Assembly: GCA_050955045.1 (NCBI GenBank)
Contig: JBPBQV010000032.1
Span: 62,001 to 126,000, forward strand
Length of the DNA stretch: 64,000 nucleotides
DNA from: Mucilaginibacter_A sp050955045
GTDB lineage: Bacteria > Bacteroidota > Bacteroidia > Sphingobacteriales > Sphingobacteriaceae
Reading direction: 5' to 3'
Part shown: one piece after another, positions 27,513 through 36,961 of the stretch
How the letters are laid out: each line of letters starts with the position of its first letter
Numbering within the stretch: position 1 is the stretch's first letter
The notes under the pieces: generated by a model
The model's database searches: none
The model's input: only the letters and a program-made list of their open reading frames with translations
What the model was told of the DNA's origin: nothing
Position numbers and translations under genes: made by a program

Positions 27513-27528
27513 TTTTAAAAGAATTGAA

Positions 27529-28854
27529 TTATTTGTTGATCACGTGGCGCACAATGTCATTTCCGTACACGAAAACCATCAGGGCAATCAAAATACAAAA
27601 ACCTACAATTTGTGCTTTCTCCATAAAACGATCGCTCAATGGTTTTCCTTTAATCATTTCGATAATCAGGAACATCGCATGTCCGCCATCTAAAGCCGGA
27701 ATCGGCAATAAATTCATTAACGCCAAAGCCATCGACAATAAGCCAACCAAACTCCAGAATTTTGCGGCATCAAAATGACTACCAAACATGGTTGCCATCG
27801 TTACCGGGCCGGCAAAAGCACGATTAGCTTTAATTTGGCCGGTTGCAACACGACTAATTCCTTTTGCATTATCTGTAAACGAACCCCAGGCTTTAGATGC
27901 ACCAACCGGCAGCGAAGATATGAAGCTGAAATTTGCTTTTTTGATCACCGGTTCGTCGCCTTTTGCAGCAAAACCAAGTGTACCTTCGGCAGTTACCGTA
28001 GCCGGAATTTGTACCAGTTCATTGCTTCTTTTAACAGCTAAATTTACTTGCTTGCTTTTGTTCGCTTTAATTAAGGTTTGAAACTGATCAAAGAAAACAA
28101 TCGGCTGTGCATTAATCGCTTTAATGCTGTCTCCTTTTTGCAAACCAGCTTTTTGTGCATTACTGCCTTTCACAACAGAATCAACCATAAATTTGCTACG
28201 CAACTGTATAAATTCGCCAATACCGTAATCAGCAACTTCATTATAAATGTTTCCGGGAACGGTAATGTTGATGACTTTATTATCGCGGTTTACGGTTAAC
28301 TGAGAATTTCCTAACAACACTTTCGAGCTGATCAATTCCTCAAAACGAACAATTTTTTTGCCGTTAACAGCCGTAATTTTGTCGCCAGCTTTTAAGCCAA
28401 TTTCCCGGCCGATAATCCCCGGAACGATACCGTATTTTACACTTTGGTTCGGGATATAGCTTTCGCCGTATTTAATGGTTAGCATCCAGAAAATAAAAAT
28501 TCCCAGCACAATATTTACCGTTACACCAGCAAGCATTACAATTAAACGTTGCCACGCCGGTTTAGAACGAAATTCCCATGGTTGCGGCGGGCCAGCCATT
28601 TGATCGGTATCCATAGATTCATCAATCATTCCGGCAATTTTTACGTAGCCGCCCAACGGTAGCCAGCCAATTCCGTATTCTACACCTTTGTAATTAAATT
28701 TGAATAAGCTGATGTTCCAGGCATCAAAAAACAGGTAAAATTTTTCTACTTTGATACCAAAAGCACGGGCTGCAAAAAAGTGACCTGCTTCGTGCAAAAT
28801 CACCAGGATTGAGAGGCCGGCAATTAACTGGCCAATCATAATTAAAACATTCAT
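27529..28854 (-). CDS. rseP: Site-2 protease RseP
   Basis: A 441-residue membrane metalloprotease: HEAGHF at residues 21-26 in the first helix, two PDZ-like regions in the periplasmic part (GIVPGIIGREIGLKAGDKI and AQKAGLQKGDSI), and LLPIPALDGGH (LDG zinc ligand) in the third helix. It performs intramembrane proteolysis, as in sigma-E type signalling. It sits 30 bases after dxr, the usual partner order in many bacteria. Confidence 0.93.
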   Translation of the reverse strand: MNVLIMIGQLIAGLSILVILHEAGHFFAARAFGIKVEKFYLFFDAWNISLFKFNYKGVEYGIGWLPLGGYVKIAGMIDESMDTDQMAGPPQPWEFRSKPAWQRLIVMLAGVTVNIVLGIFIFWMLTIKYGESYIPNQSVKYGIVPGIIGREIGLKAGDKITAVNGKKIVRFEELISSKVLLGNSQLTVNRDNKVINITVPGNIYNEVADYGIGEFIQLRSKFMVDSVVKGSNAQKAGLQKGDSIKAINAQPIVFFDQFQTLIKANKSKQVNLAVKRSNELVQIPATVTAEGTLGFAAKGDEPVIKKANFSFISSLPVGASKAWGSFTDNAKGISRVATGQIKANRAFAGPVTMATMFGSHFDAAKFWSLVGLLSMALALMNLLPIPALDGGHAMFLIIEMIKGKPLSDRFMEKAQIVGFCILIALMVFVYGNDIVRHVINK

Positions 28855-28884
28855 ATTAGTTTTATCAGTTTACGGATGCTGTTT

Positions 28885-30054
28885 TTAAGCACCTTTTTTT
28901 AATATTAAATTTTTAGCTAAAATTCTTGTTTCCAAATTTGTGTTCAGGTAATCTTCCAATCCAGGTTGTTTGTGCAGCGAAATGCGCTGCATACAAGCTT
29001 CAATTACATCACTCATTCCCAGAAAACTAACTTGTTCTTTCAAAAACCCATCAACTGCAATTTCGTTTGCTGCGTTAATGATACAAGGCATGTTTCCGCC
29101 TGTATCTAAAGCCGAAAAAGCAATGGCTAAGTTCCGGAAAGTTTTTAGATCAGGTTGCTCAAAAGTAAGATACGGAAAGTCTGCAAAACTGAAACGTGCA
29201 AAATTATTTTTTATTCTCTGCGGATAAGTGAGCGCATATTGAATAGGCAGTTTCATATCCGGCAAACCCATTTGTGCTTTTACCGAACTGTCTTTAAACT
29301 GAACTAATGAATGAATGATGGATTGCGGATGCACGATAACATCAATTTGATCGGCTTGCAAATCAAACAACCATTTTGCTTCAATTACTTCCAAACCTTT
29401 GTTCATCAGCGAAGCAGAATCAATCGTGATCTTCGCTCCCATCACCCAGTTTGGATGTTTTAGTGCCTGATTTTTGGTTACTGCGGAAAGAAAGTCCAAA
29501 TCTTTTCCACGGAAAGGACCACCGGAAGCTGTTAAAATAATTTTTTCTACAGAATGTGGTTCTTCTCCAACTAAACATTGAAATATGGCGGAATGCTCCG
29601 AATCAACCGGCAAAATAGAAACGTTGTGTTCGCGTGCCAATTTCATCACCAGTTCGCCGGCAACCACTAAAGTTTCTTTATTTGCTAACGCGATATTTTT
29701 TCCAGCTTTGATAGCAGCAATTGTAGGTTGCAAACCGGCAAAACCAACTAAAGCTGTTAAAACCAAATCAATTTCTGGAGCGGTAACCATATCTGTAATG
29801 GCCTGACTTCCGGCCAAAACCTGAATGGGCGTATTTCTTAATGCTTCTTTTACGGCATAAAAAAGGTCATCCTGACCAATTACAACATATTCCGGCAAAA
29901 ATTCTAAAGCTTGTACAATCAGCAAATCTGCGTTGGATTGTGCCGTAAGTAAACTGACACGAAAACGATCAGAATTTTCCCTGATCACTTGTAAAGTTTG
30001 TGTACCGATGCTGCCGGTTGAACCTAAAATGGCAATTTTCTTCAATTCCGACAA
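28885..30054 (-). CDS. dxr: 1-deoxy-D-xylulose 5-phosphate reductoisomerase
   Basis: A 389-residue enzyme of the MEP isoprenoid pathway: NADPH loop GSTGSIG at residues ~11-17, ALANKETLVVAG, PVDSEHSAIFQ, ITIDSASLMNKGLE and HPQSIIHSLV. No ATG lies near the N-terminus. Two TTG codons could start it: this one (MSELKKIAIL) or one nine bases later, giving the more typical MKKIAIL. A repeat element (29841-29852) encodes VKEA. Confidence 0.93.
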   Translation of the reverse strand: MSELKKIAILGSTGSIGTQTLQVIRENSDRFRVSLLTAQSNADLLIVQALEFLPEYVVIGQDDLFYAVKEALRNTPIQVLAGSQAITDMVTAPEIDLVLTALVGFAGLQPTIAAIKAGKNIALANKETLVVAGELVMKLAREHNVSILPVDSEHSAIFQCLVGEEPHSVEKIILTASGGPFRGKDLDFLSAVTKNQALKHPNWVMGAKITIDSASLMNKGLEVIEAKWLFDLQADQIDVIVHPQSIIHSLVQFKDSSVKAQMGLPDMKLPIQYALTYPQRIKNNFARFSFADFPYLTFEQPDLKTFRNLAIAFSALDTGGNMPCIINAANEIAVDGFLKEQVSFLGMSDVIEACMQRISLHKQPGLEDYLNTNLETRILAKNLILKKGA

Positions 30055-30126
30055 TCTGTTGGGTATAATTTTTTCAATATTTTGATAAACGCCAATTTGT
30101 AAAATAGGTTTACAAACAGCAAAAAT

Positions 30127-31629
30127 CTACAATAAAATATAACTTTCCAACTGTTCTGCAATTGAACGGTCGTTTGCCAAGCGCGGTACTTTATTTTGTC
30201 CACCTAATTTGCCTTTTTTACGCATAAAATCAATAAAAGCATTTGGTTTTAGCGGCCTGATTTTTAGCGGTTGCAATATATTTCCTTTAATTAAATCAGC
30301 ATAATAAATATTTTTCTGCTGCATTTTGGCATCTACTTTATTGCTGAATTCGATCAGATTTTCAGGTTGTTTACCAAACTCTACAAACCATTCATGGAAA
30401 GGAAGTTCTCCCACAAGAGGATTTACCTGCGGCGCAACCGTAAATTCGGTAATTTCTAAACCTTCTTCTTGGGCAATTTGCATTAGTGCCTGTTCTACTT
30501 CTTCTCCAATTACGTGTTCGCCAAAAGCAGAAATAAAATGTTTGATGCGGCCAGTTACCAAAATTTTATACGGATTGATGGACGTAAATTTCATGGTATC
30601 ACCAATGCTGTAACCCCATAAACCAGCATTTGTATTTAAAATTAAAGCATAGTTTTGATTCAGTTTAACTTCTCTTAAGCTGAGACGAACCGGTTTTTCA
30701 TCAAAATAAGTTTCTGTCGGAATAAACTCGAAAAACATTCCTGCATCAGCCAAAAGCAATAAATCATTATTTTTTTGAGAATTTTGATAGGCGATAAAGC
30801 CTTCGGAAGCCGGATAAGTTTCGATAGAATCAATCGGAAAACCTACACTTTCTTCAATTTTGGCACGATAAGGCTGATAATTAACGCCGCCATAAACAAA
30901 CAGCTTGAAGTTTGGAAAGATGTCTTTAATCTTTTTTCCACCTGATTTTTCTGATAAACGATCAAAGTACATTTGGCACCAGGGTGGAATGCCGGAAATA
31001 AGCGTCATATCTTCTTTAATCGTTTCGTCAACAATTGCATCTACTTTGGCTTCCCAATCTTCAATCCGGTTGACCGCATCACTTGGCATCCGGTTTTTCA
31101 ACAGATATTTGGGAACGTGGTGCGCTACAATTCCGGATAATCTTCCCAGAAAAATTCCGGCTTTGGTTTGCAGTTCCGGACTTCCCTGTAAAAAAATCAT
31201 TTTTCCATCGGTAAAAGAAGCATTGCCCGTTTCGTGAATATAATTAAGTAAAGCGTTTCTGGCTGCACGAATATGTTCTGGCATCGAATCTTCAGAAATC
31301 GGAATATATTTTACACCGGAAGTTGTGCCCGAAGTTTTGGCCAGATAAAGCGGTTTGCCTGGCCAAAGTACGTTTTCTTCGCCGTGCGTTACCCGATCTA
31401 CATAAGGTTTCAGTTGCTCGTAATCACGGATGGGAACGTGTTTTTTAAAATCTTCGTAATTACGGATTTCAGCAAAATGATGATCTTTTCCGAATGCTGT
31501 TTTTGCACCTGTTTTTATCAGCTGATGAAAAATCTGATCCTGAAAATGTACCGCATTTTTCCGCAGTTTATCAATTTGTAAGGAAACCAAAAAGGCAAAA
31601 GGTTTGCTTAATGCTGCTTTTATGCCCAT
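30127..31629 (-). CDS. GH3-family protein (acyl-adenylate-forming type)
   Basis: A 500-residue GH3 homologue with the three AMP-binding motifs of the family: KTSGTTSG, YPASEGFIA-type loop, and GLWGYSIGDTMKFT. Plant GH3 enzymes conjugate amino acids to hormones; bacterial members are uncharacterised, and the substrate here is unknown. Repeat elements lie at 31212 (encoding NASFTDG) and across the start codon (31611-31622). Confidence 0.88.
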   Translation of the reverse strand: MGIKAALSKPFAFLVSLQIDKLRKNAVHFQDQIFHQLIKTGAKTAFGKDHHFAEIRNYEDFKKHVPIRDYEQLKPYVDRVTHGEENVLWPGKPLYLAKTSGTTSGVKYIPISEDSMPEHIRAARNALLNYIHETGNASFTDGKMIFLQGSPELQTKAGIFLGRLSGIVAHHVPKYLLKNRMPSDAVNRIEDWEAKVDAIVDETIKEDMTLISGIPPWCQMYFDRLSEKSGGKKIKDIFPNFKLFVYGGVNYQPYRAKIEESVGFPIDSIETYPASEGFIAYQNSQKNNDLLLLADAGMFFEFIPTETYFDEKPVRLSLREVKLNQNYALILNTNAGLWGYSIGDTMKFTSINPYKILVTGRIKHFISAFGEHVIGEEVEQALMQIAQEEGLEITEFTVAPQVNPLVGELPFHEWFVEFGKQPENLIEFSNKVDAKMQQKNIYYADLIKGNILQPLKIRPLKPNAFIDFMRKKGKLGGQNKVPRLANDRSIAEQLESYILL

Positions 31630-31633
31630 AAAA

Positions 31634-32350
31634 TCAGTGTGTTTCGGCTACGTCATCGTCCACATCCATTCTGCTGTAAACCAGTTTCCGGTACGTAACA
31701 ATCACCACAACGTTAACAAAAGGGTACAAAACCAAAATGCCTTTGCCGATGGCCATAAAACCGATGGCAATTACCAGCACCATCAGGCCCAATAAAGCCA
31801 GCAAATGCAGCATGTGCGATTTGGTAAGCAACCTGCTTTGGCGCAAAGATTCGATCACTCCAGAATTATCATCCACAATAAAACACGCGCAAAACATGTA
31901 GCGTAAAGCGGCATATAAAATCAGCATCACTTCCAGCACTTGCACATATTGCATAATGTTTTCCGGATAATATTCAAAGCCTTTTTCGATAACCAAGTTC
32001 AGCGTTACAATGGCAAAAGCTAGGAACAAGCAAATGGCAATAAAACTGAATACCATTTTGATTGAAGGAACCAGTTGCGAAAACTCGAACTCGTAATATT
32101 CGCTATCAATCAGTGTAAAAATCAGTTTATACAAACCTAATGTGGCGTAGGTTTGAATGATCATCAGCACTAAAAAAACCAAAAATTCGGTAACAGTATC
32201 TGAACCTACATCTACAAAAGCATTAAAAAACTGTACCACGCCCAAGGCTACGGCAGCTATTGCAGAATAAATAACGATGGTAAGAAAATTTTTTTTGGTG
32301 ACATCCCATGCAGTTTTAAAAGTTTCTGCGATGGAAAACGGATGATACAT
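31634..32350 (-). CDS. Polytopic membrane protein of unknown function
   Basis: A 238-residue protein with six predicted membrane helices and an acidic C-terminal tail (DVDDDVAETH). FSIAETFKTAWDVTKKNF at the start resembles the DUF4013/glycerophosphoryl-diester-phosphodiesterase membrane family. It is tightly packed (4 bases before GH3, 8 after GT2), so probably co-transcribed. Confidence 0.65.
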   Translation of the reverse strand: MYHPFSIAETFKTAWDVTKKNFLTIVIYSAIAAVALGVVQFFNAFVDVGSDTVTEFLVFLVLMIIQTYATLGLYKLIFTLIDSEYYEFEFSQLVPSIKMVFSFIAICLFLAFAIVTLNLVIEKGFEYYPENIMQYVQVLEVMLILYAALRYMFCACFIVDDNSGVIESLRQSRLLTKSHMLHLLALLGLMVLVIAIGFMAIGKGILVLYPFVNVVVIVTYRKLVYSRMDVDDDVAETH

Positions 32351-32358
32351 ATTAACGA

Positions 32359-33327
32359 TTATGGCTTGTTTAAAATTATTCTTTTCCAGAAATCCTGCAT
32401 AAAACCAAGCCCGTAAGCGGTTAGCTGAATGAATGAGGCAAATATGCTCAAAAATGCAATTTTTGCTGATTTATTCAGCATCCAGGAATGAAAAAATATT
32501 ATCAAAATTAATAAGGCCAACACAAAGTTGCAAAGCTGAGCAACAGGCCAATCGAACAGGTTTGCTATTAAAGTGAAGACTAAACCTAATGTGAAAAAAG
32601 CCGGAAAAAAATGTACCGCTTTTAATCCCGAAGGAAAAAACTTATAAATATTGATGCGCGCACGGCCAAAAAAATGGATCTGTTTATAAAACTTTAAAAA
32701 GCTAGTGCGCCGTTTATGGTAAACTTTTGCTTCGGGAATTAATCCGGTTTTAAAACCAAATTTGTGGATTCTAATGCTTAGTTCTATGTCTTCACCTAAA
32801 CGTGTTATAATAAAACCACCTGTTTTTTGATAAACGTCACGAGATAAACCCATGTTAAAGCTACGCGGATGGAAATCGCCAATCCGTTTTTCGCCACCGC
32901 GGATGCCGCCGGTTGTAAATGGCGAAGTCATGGAATAACTGATGGCTTTTTGTATCGGCGTAAAAGAAATATGCGCCGCATCCGGGCCGCCGTAAGCATC
33001 CAGTTTTTGGGCGATGATCTGGCGATTAACGATTTCCAGGTAATCCGAAGGAATCAAACAGTCAGAATCAAAAATGATAAAGTAATCGCCGGTTGCTCTT
33101 TCAAAACCATAATTCCTGCTAAAACCTTGTCCGCTGTTTGGTTTTACATCATATTTTAGGTTGAGTTGATCTTTGAAATCTGCAATAACCAAAGCTGCAT
33201 CTTGTGCTGATCCATCTTCAATCACCAAAACCTCAAAAGCTTTATACGTTTGCAAAACAAGCGTTTCCAAGAGTTCGCGGATCTCCTGCGGACGATTGTA
33301 AAGCGGAATGATGATGGAAAAAAACAT
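32359..33327 (-). CDS. Glycosyltransferase family 2, membrane-anchored
   Basis: A 322-residue GT2: IIIPLYNRPQEIRELLETL, VIEDGSAQD, FDSDCLIP (DXD), RLGEDIELSIRI and a C-terminal pair of membrane helices. It probably transfers a sugar to a lipid or glycan at the inner membrane. Confidence 0.88.
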   Translation of the reverse strand: MFFSIIIPLYNRPQEIRELLETLVLQTYKAFEVLVIEDGSAQDAALVIADFKDQLNLKYDVKPNSGQGFSRNYGFERATGDYFIIFDSDCLIPSDYLEIVNRQIIAQKLDAYGGPDAAHISFTPIQKAISYSMTSPFTTGGIRGGEKRIGDFHPRSFNMGLSRDVYQKTGGFIITRLGEDIELSIRIHKFGFKTGLIPEAKVYHKRRTSFLKFYKQIHFFGRARINIYKFFPSGLKAVHFFPAFFTLGLVFTLIANLFDWPVAQLCNFVLALLILIIFFHSWMLNKSAKIAFLSIFASFIQLTAYGLGFMQDFWKRIILNKP

Positions 33328-33395
33328 TAGATAAAAGAAGCAACGCGTTTACAGAACAGATTTTTAGGCGATAAAAACAGCATCAGCATTAATTC

Positions 33396-34346
33396 TTAAA
33401 TCGTTTTATCAATCTGATAATTGTTTCTTTCGGAAGAATTGCGCGAAATCATCTCGGCCACAAAACCTGTTAAAAATAACTGGGAACCTAAAAGCACAGC
33501 AACTAAAGCGATGTAAAACAAGGTGTTATCGGTAATATTCCGGTATTTTACATGATTGGCAATATCATATAGTTTAGAACCAATCAGCCAGAACACAATT
33601 CCTAAACCGGTTAAAAAACACAATGTGCCCAACGTTCCAAAAAAGTGCATTGGCCGTTTAGAAAACTTGCCGACAAAAAATATCGACAATAAATCCAGAA
33701 AACCATTGATAAAACGGCTGAAACCAAACTTGGTAACGCCGTATTTCCTGGCCCGGTGTTCTACAACTTGCTCCGTAATTTTAGTAAAACCCGCCCATTT
33801 GGCCAGCACCGGAATGTAGCGGTGCATTTCGCCATAAACTTCTATATTTTTAACAACTTCTTTGCGGTAAGCTTTTAAACCGCAGTTAAAATCGTGCAAA
33901 TTATGTATGCCCGACATGCTGCGTGTGGCTGCGTTAAAAAGTTTTGTAGGAATGGTTTTAGTAAGCGGATCATAACGTTTTGCTTTCCAGCCGGAAACCA
34001 GATCAAATTTTTCCTGCGTAATTTTTCGGTATAATTCCGGTATTTCCTCTGGAGAATCTTGCAAATCGGCATCCATCGTAATCACCACATTTCCTTTCGT
34101 AGCTTCAAACCCAACGTTCAAAGCGGCAGATTTACCATAATTTCTGCGGAATTTAATGCCTCTGATAAAAGGATTTGTTTCATACAAAGACTTGATCACT
34201 TCCCATGAATTATCGTTGCTGCCATCATCGATCAAGATAATTTCATACGTAAACTGATGCGTTTTCATCACCTTCCTGATCCAGTCGGTCAGTTCCGGCA
34301 ACGATTCTGCTTCATTAAACAAAGGCACAACTACAGAAATATCCAT
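33396..34346 (-). CDS. Glycosyltransferase family 2, polyprenyl-phosphate type (GtrB/ArnC-like)
   Basis: About 316 residues: VVVPLFNEAESLPEL, IDDGSNDNSW, TMDADLQDSPEEIP and two C-terminal membrane helices, as in enzymes that load a sugar on undecaprenyl phosphate. The ATG gives MDISVV; a TTG 12 bases upstream is possible. An operon with DUF4199 and the downstream GT2 is likely. Copies of the repeat flank both ends (33372, 34378). Confidence 0.88.
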   Translation of the reverse strand: MDISVVVPLFNEAESLPELTDWIRKVMKTHQFTYEIILIDDGSNDNSWEVIKSLYETNPFIRGIKFRRNYGKSAALNVGFEATKGNVVITMDADLQDSPEEIPELYRKITQEKFDLVSGWKAKRYDPLTKTIPTKLFNAATRSMSGIHNLHDFNCGLKAYRKEVVKNIEVYGEMHRYIPVLAKWAGFTKITEQVVEHRARKYGVTKFGFSRFINGFLDLLSIFFVGKFSKRPMHFFGTLGTLCFLTGLGIVFWLIGSKLYDIANHVKYRNITDNTLFYIALVAVLLGSQLFLTGFVAEMISRNSSERNNYQIDKTI

Positions 34347-34400
34347 TCTCTTTTTCAATCAGCGGTTTTGCACCGCCATGCTTCTTTTATCGTCTAAAAT

Positions 34401-35009
34401 TTATTGTTTTTTGTTGACGGGGACTGGCTGCAACAATTCGTTTTTAAACAGCGCGCCAAAAATCAGCGAAGCCAAAAACAGCAACACCACCACAATGCCA
34501 AAACTCTGCACAAAACCCCAAACGCCTGATTTTTGCCGGTCGATATAATCTTTTCGTAAACCAGCAGTTTCTTCGTTAATGTGCTGCTGGCTAACGCCTT
34601 GTCCTTTCCGAATGGCTGCTTTTACCGATTCTATTTTATTTTGAAGGTTGATATCCGTTGCCGGTTCAATCACTTTTGAAAACAACAGAAAACCGAAAAA
34701 AAAGATGAGATACGAAGTTAAAAACATCACAAAAATACCGGAAGCCGCCTGCCGCAAATGCCAATGACCGCCAATTTTTTCGCGAAAACGCAGACAAAGT
34801 AAAACAGCTGCAATGATTGGAATGATGTTGGTGAATATCAACGGACTAAAAGCCGTAACCCATAATGGCGTACTGATTTTCACCATCATATAGTATGAAA
34901 ATATATGCAGAGCCAGAATAATTACGCCCAGCACGCTGCCGTAAATAGCACCTTTAATCCTGATTCGCCGGTTTAAATCCTGCATTTTGTCAATTAACTT
35001 TTCAGGCAT
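34401..35009 (-). CDS. DUF4199 membrane protein
   Basis: A 202-residue protein with four membrane helices and the DUF4199 layout (N-terminal RIRIKGAIYGSVLG helix, long loop with LRKDYIDRQKSGVW before the last helix). Function unknown. Its start overlaps the previous gene by 8 bases, indicating coupling. Confidence 0.75.
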   Translation of the reverse strand: MPEKLIDKMQDLNRRIRIKGAIYGSVLGVIILALHIFSYYMMVKISTPLWVTAFSPLIFTNIIPIIAAVLLCLRFREKIGGHWHLRQAASGIFVMFLTSYLIFFFGFLLFSKVIEPATDINLQNKIESVKAAIRKGQGVSQQHINEETAGLRKDYIDRQKSGVWGFVQSFGIVVVLLFLASLIFGALFKNELLQPVPVNKKQ

Positions 35010-35673
35010 TAAAATTCAGCATAATTTCCAGTACCGGCAGGTCAAAATCCGGTTCTACCGCGTTGTTGGCTGCTGCTTTTTTGGTTTCTTCCGAAGGTTC
35101 TGTGTCGTAAAAGAGGCACATCAGCGGATAAAAAAGTTCTTTTATTTCTTCGTCTTCCGGCATGTTGCGGGCAACGTTTCCAATTTCTTCAATTCCGCTG
35201 TCCATCAAAATCTGGTTGGCAATTACCGGTTCATAAATGCGGTGCTCATCCTGAAACTCGTCTTCATCAACCAGCAAAAACTCGGTTAAATAATCGCTCA
35301 GTTCCGGCTCAATGCCTTCATCTTCACACTCGTTCAAATACAACAAAACGTTCAGCATTTCGGTGCCGCGGTCTAATGTTTCTTCTTCAATTTTCTCCCA
35401 TTCCGGCGAATCCAGGTAATCTTCATCCAGCTTTTTTACATCAGCACTAAAAAAATTAACCAGCAGCAAATCAAAAAATATCTCGCGTAAATGTTCCAAT
35501 TTTGGGTTCGAGTTAAAAACCTCGTCCATCGCATTTACCTTCTGCAAAAACTTTAATTCTGATCCGAAAACAGTTAATATTTGACCTTTTATCGGTTCTA
35601 CATTGTTGGGATTTACGGGTTTAATATACTTAAACGCAGCTTCAATTGCCTTATTTATTTTGATGTCGATCAT
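35002..35673 (-). CDS. Acidic helical protein of unknown function
   Basis: A 223-residue soluble protein, strongly acidic (runs such as DEDEFQDE and ECEDEGIEPE) and helical. No family recognised. It lies one base after the dihydroorotase-like gene and overlaps the DUF4199 gene, so it belongs to the same operon. Confidence 0.65.
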   Translation of the reverse strand: MIDIKINKAIEAAFKYIKPVNPNNVEPIKGQILTVFGSELKFLQKVNAMDEVFNSNPKLEHLREIFFDLLLVNFFSADVKKLDEDYLDSPEWEKIEEETLDRGTEMLNVLLYLNECEDEGIEPELSDYLTEFLLVDEDEFQDEHRIYEPVIANQILMDSGIEEIGNVARNMPEDEEIKELFYPLMCLFYDTEPSEETKKAAANNAVEPDFDLPVLEIMLNFNA

Positions 35674-35674
35674 G

Positions 35675-36931
35675 TTAAACAGCTTTATAAATTTGATTAT
35701 TGTTGATGGTGAGCAACACTTTCCCTTTCATTCCCTGACCTAAAAACGGCGAGTTGGACGATTTGGAAAAATTGTTTTCACGTGTGTAATTCCAGTTATT
35801 TTCCGGATCAAGCAAAACCAGATTTGCCATTTCTCCTTCTGCGATGAATGCTTCTTTTATGCCTAATATTTTGCGCGGATTGACGGCCATTTTCTCCACA
35901 ATCAAATCCACATTTAAACCTGATTTTACAGCCAGCGAAAATGCCGTTTGCAAACCAATCATCCCAAATTCAGCCACTTCAAATTCTACTTCTTTCAGTT
36001 CAATTTCGTGTGGCGTATGCTGGGAAACAATGGCATCAATCGTTCCATCCTGCAAACCTTCCAGCAACGCGTCCACATCTTTCTTCGTGCGCAACGGCGG
36101 TTTTACTTTGTACAAACTATCGAAACCCAGCAAAGCTTCATCCGTTAACAGCAAATGATGGGCGGCCACATCACAGGTAATTTTTAAACCTTTTGCTTTG
36201 GCTTTGCGAACTTGATTAACTGCTTGTGCTGTAGAAATGGTTGTAAAATGCAACCTAGAATTGGTGTATTCAGCCAAATACAAATCGCGGGAAATCATTA
36301 ATTCTTCCGCCAGTGCCGGGATTCCTTTCATGCCTAGCAACGTACTTACCACACCTTCGTGCACTTTTGCTTTGCCAGCGATAGAAATATCTTCAGGATA
36401 AGAAAAAATCAATCCTTCAAAACCTTGCGCATACAACATTGCACGTTCCATCAAACCTGCATCTTGTACCGGATTGTTTCCATCCGTAAAAGCCAATGCA
36501 CCAGCTAAATACATGTCGTACATCTCAGCCAAATCTTTTCCTTCGGTCTTGTAGGAAATGGCGCCAAGCGGATAAACATTCACCAGATTTCCGCGAGATT
36601 GGTTGATCAAATATTGTACTTCGGATTTGGAATGAACCGGCGGCTGCATGTTTGGCATTAAAGCTACGCCAGTAAAACCGCCGGCTGATGCGGCCAGCGT
36701 GCCGGTTTGCATATCTTCTTTGGTTTCCAGTCCTAAATCGCCGAAATTGCAATTCAAATCAAAAAAACCGGGCGCCAAATAACAATCTTTTCCATTTATA
36801 ATTTCTGCATCTGCTTGAATATCAACAGCAATTCGAACTATTTTTCCGTCTTCCACCAGAACATCCATTATTTGCATGTTAAAAACAGCATTCGGATCAG
36901 TTAAGGTAACAGATTTAAGAAGCAGGTTCAT
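35675..36931 (-). CDS. Dihydroorotase-like protein, metal ligands lost (pseudoenzyme)
   Basis: A 418-residue amidohydrolase of the class I dihydroorotase type (FDLNCNFGDLGLETKEDM, GGFTGVALMPNMQPP, CDVAAHHLLLTDE, NLVLLDPENNW). The usual DxHxH metal site (DMHVHFREPG) reads DLNCNF, losing both histidines. The TDHAPH motif reads SQHTPH, losing the catalytic Asp. It is therefore probably inactive and may stabilise aspartate carbamoyltransferase, as known for pseudo-dihydroorotases. A repeat element (35848) encodes IKEAF. Confidence 0.85.
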   Translation of the reverse strand: MNLLLKSVTLTDPNAVFNMQIMDVLVEDGKIVRIAVDIQADAEIINGKDCYLAPGFFDLNCNFGDLGLETKEDMQTGTLAASAGGFTGVALMPNMQPPVHSKSEVQYLINQSRGNLVNVYPLGAISYKTEGKDLAEMYDMYLAGALAFTDGNNPVQDAGLMERAMLYAQGFEGLIFSYPEDISIAGKAKVHEGVVSTLLGMKGIPALAEELMISRDLYLAEYTNSRLHFTTISTAQAVNQVRKAKAKGLKITCDVAAHHLLLTDEALLGFDSLYKVKPPLRTKKDVDALLEGLQDGTIDAIVSQHTPHEIELKEVEFEVAEFGMIGLQTAFSLAVKSGLNVDLIVEKMAVNPRKILGIKEAFIAEGEMANLVLLDPENNWNYTRENNFSKSSNSPFLGQGMKGKVLLTINNNQIYKAV

Positions 36932-36961
36932 TCGATGTTAATTTATACAAAATTGAGCCGG

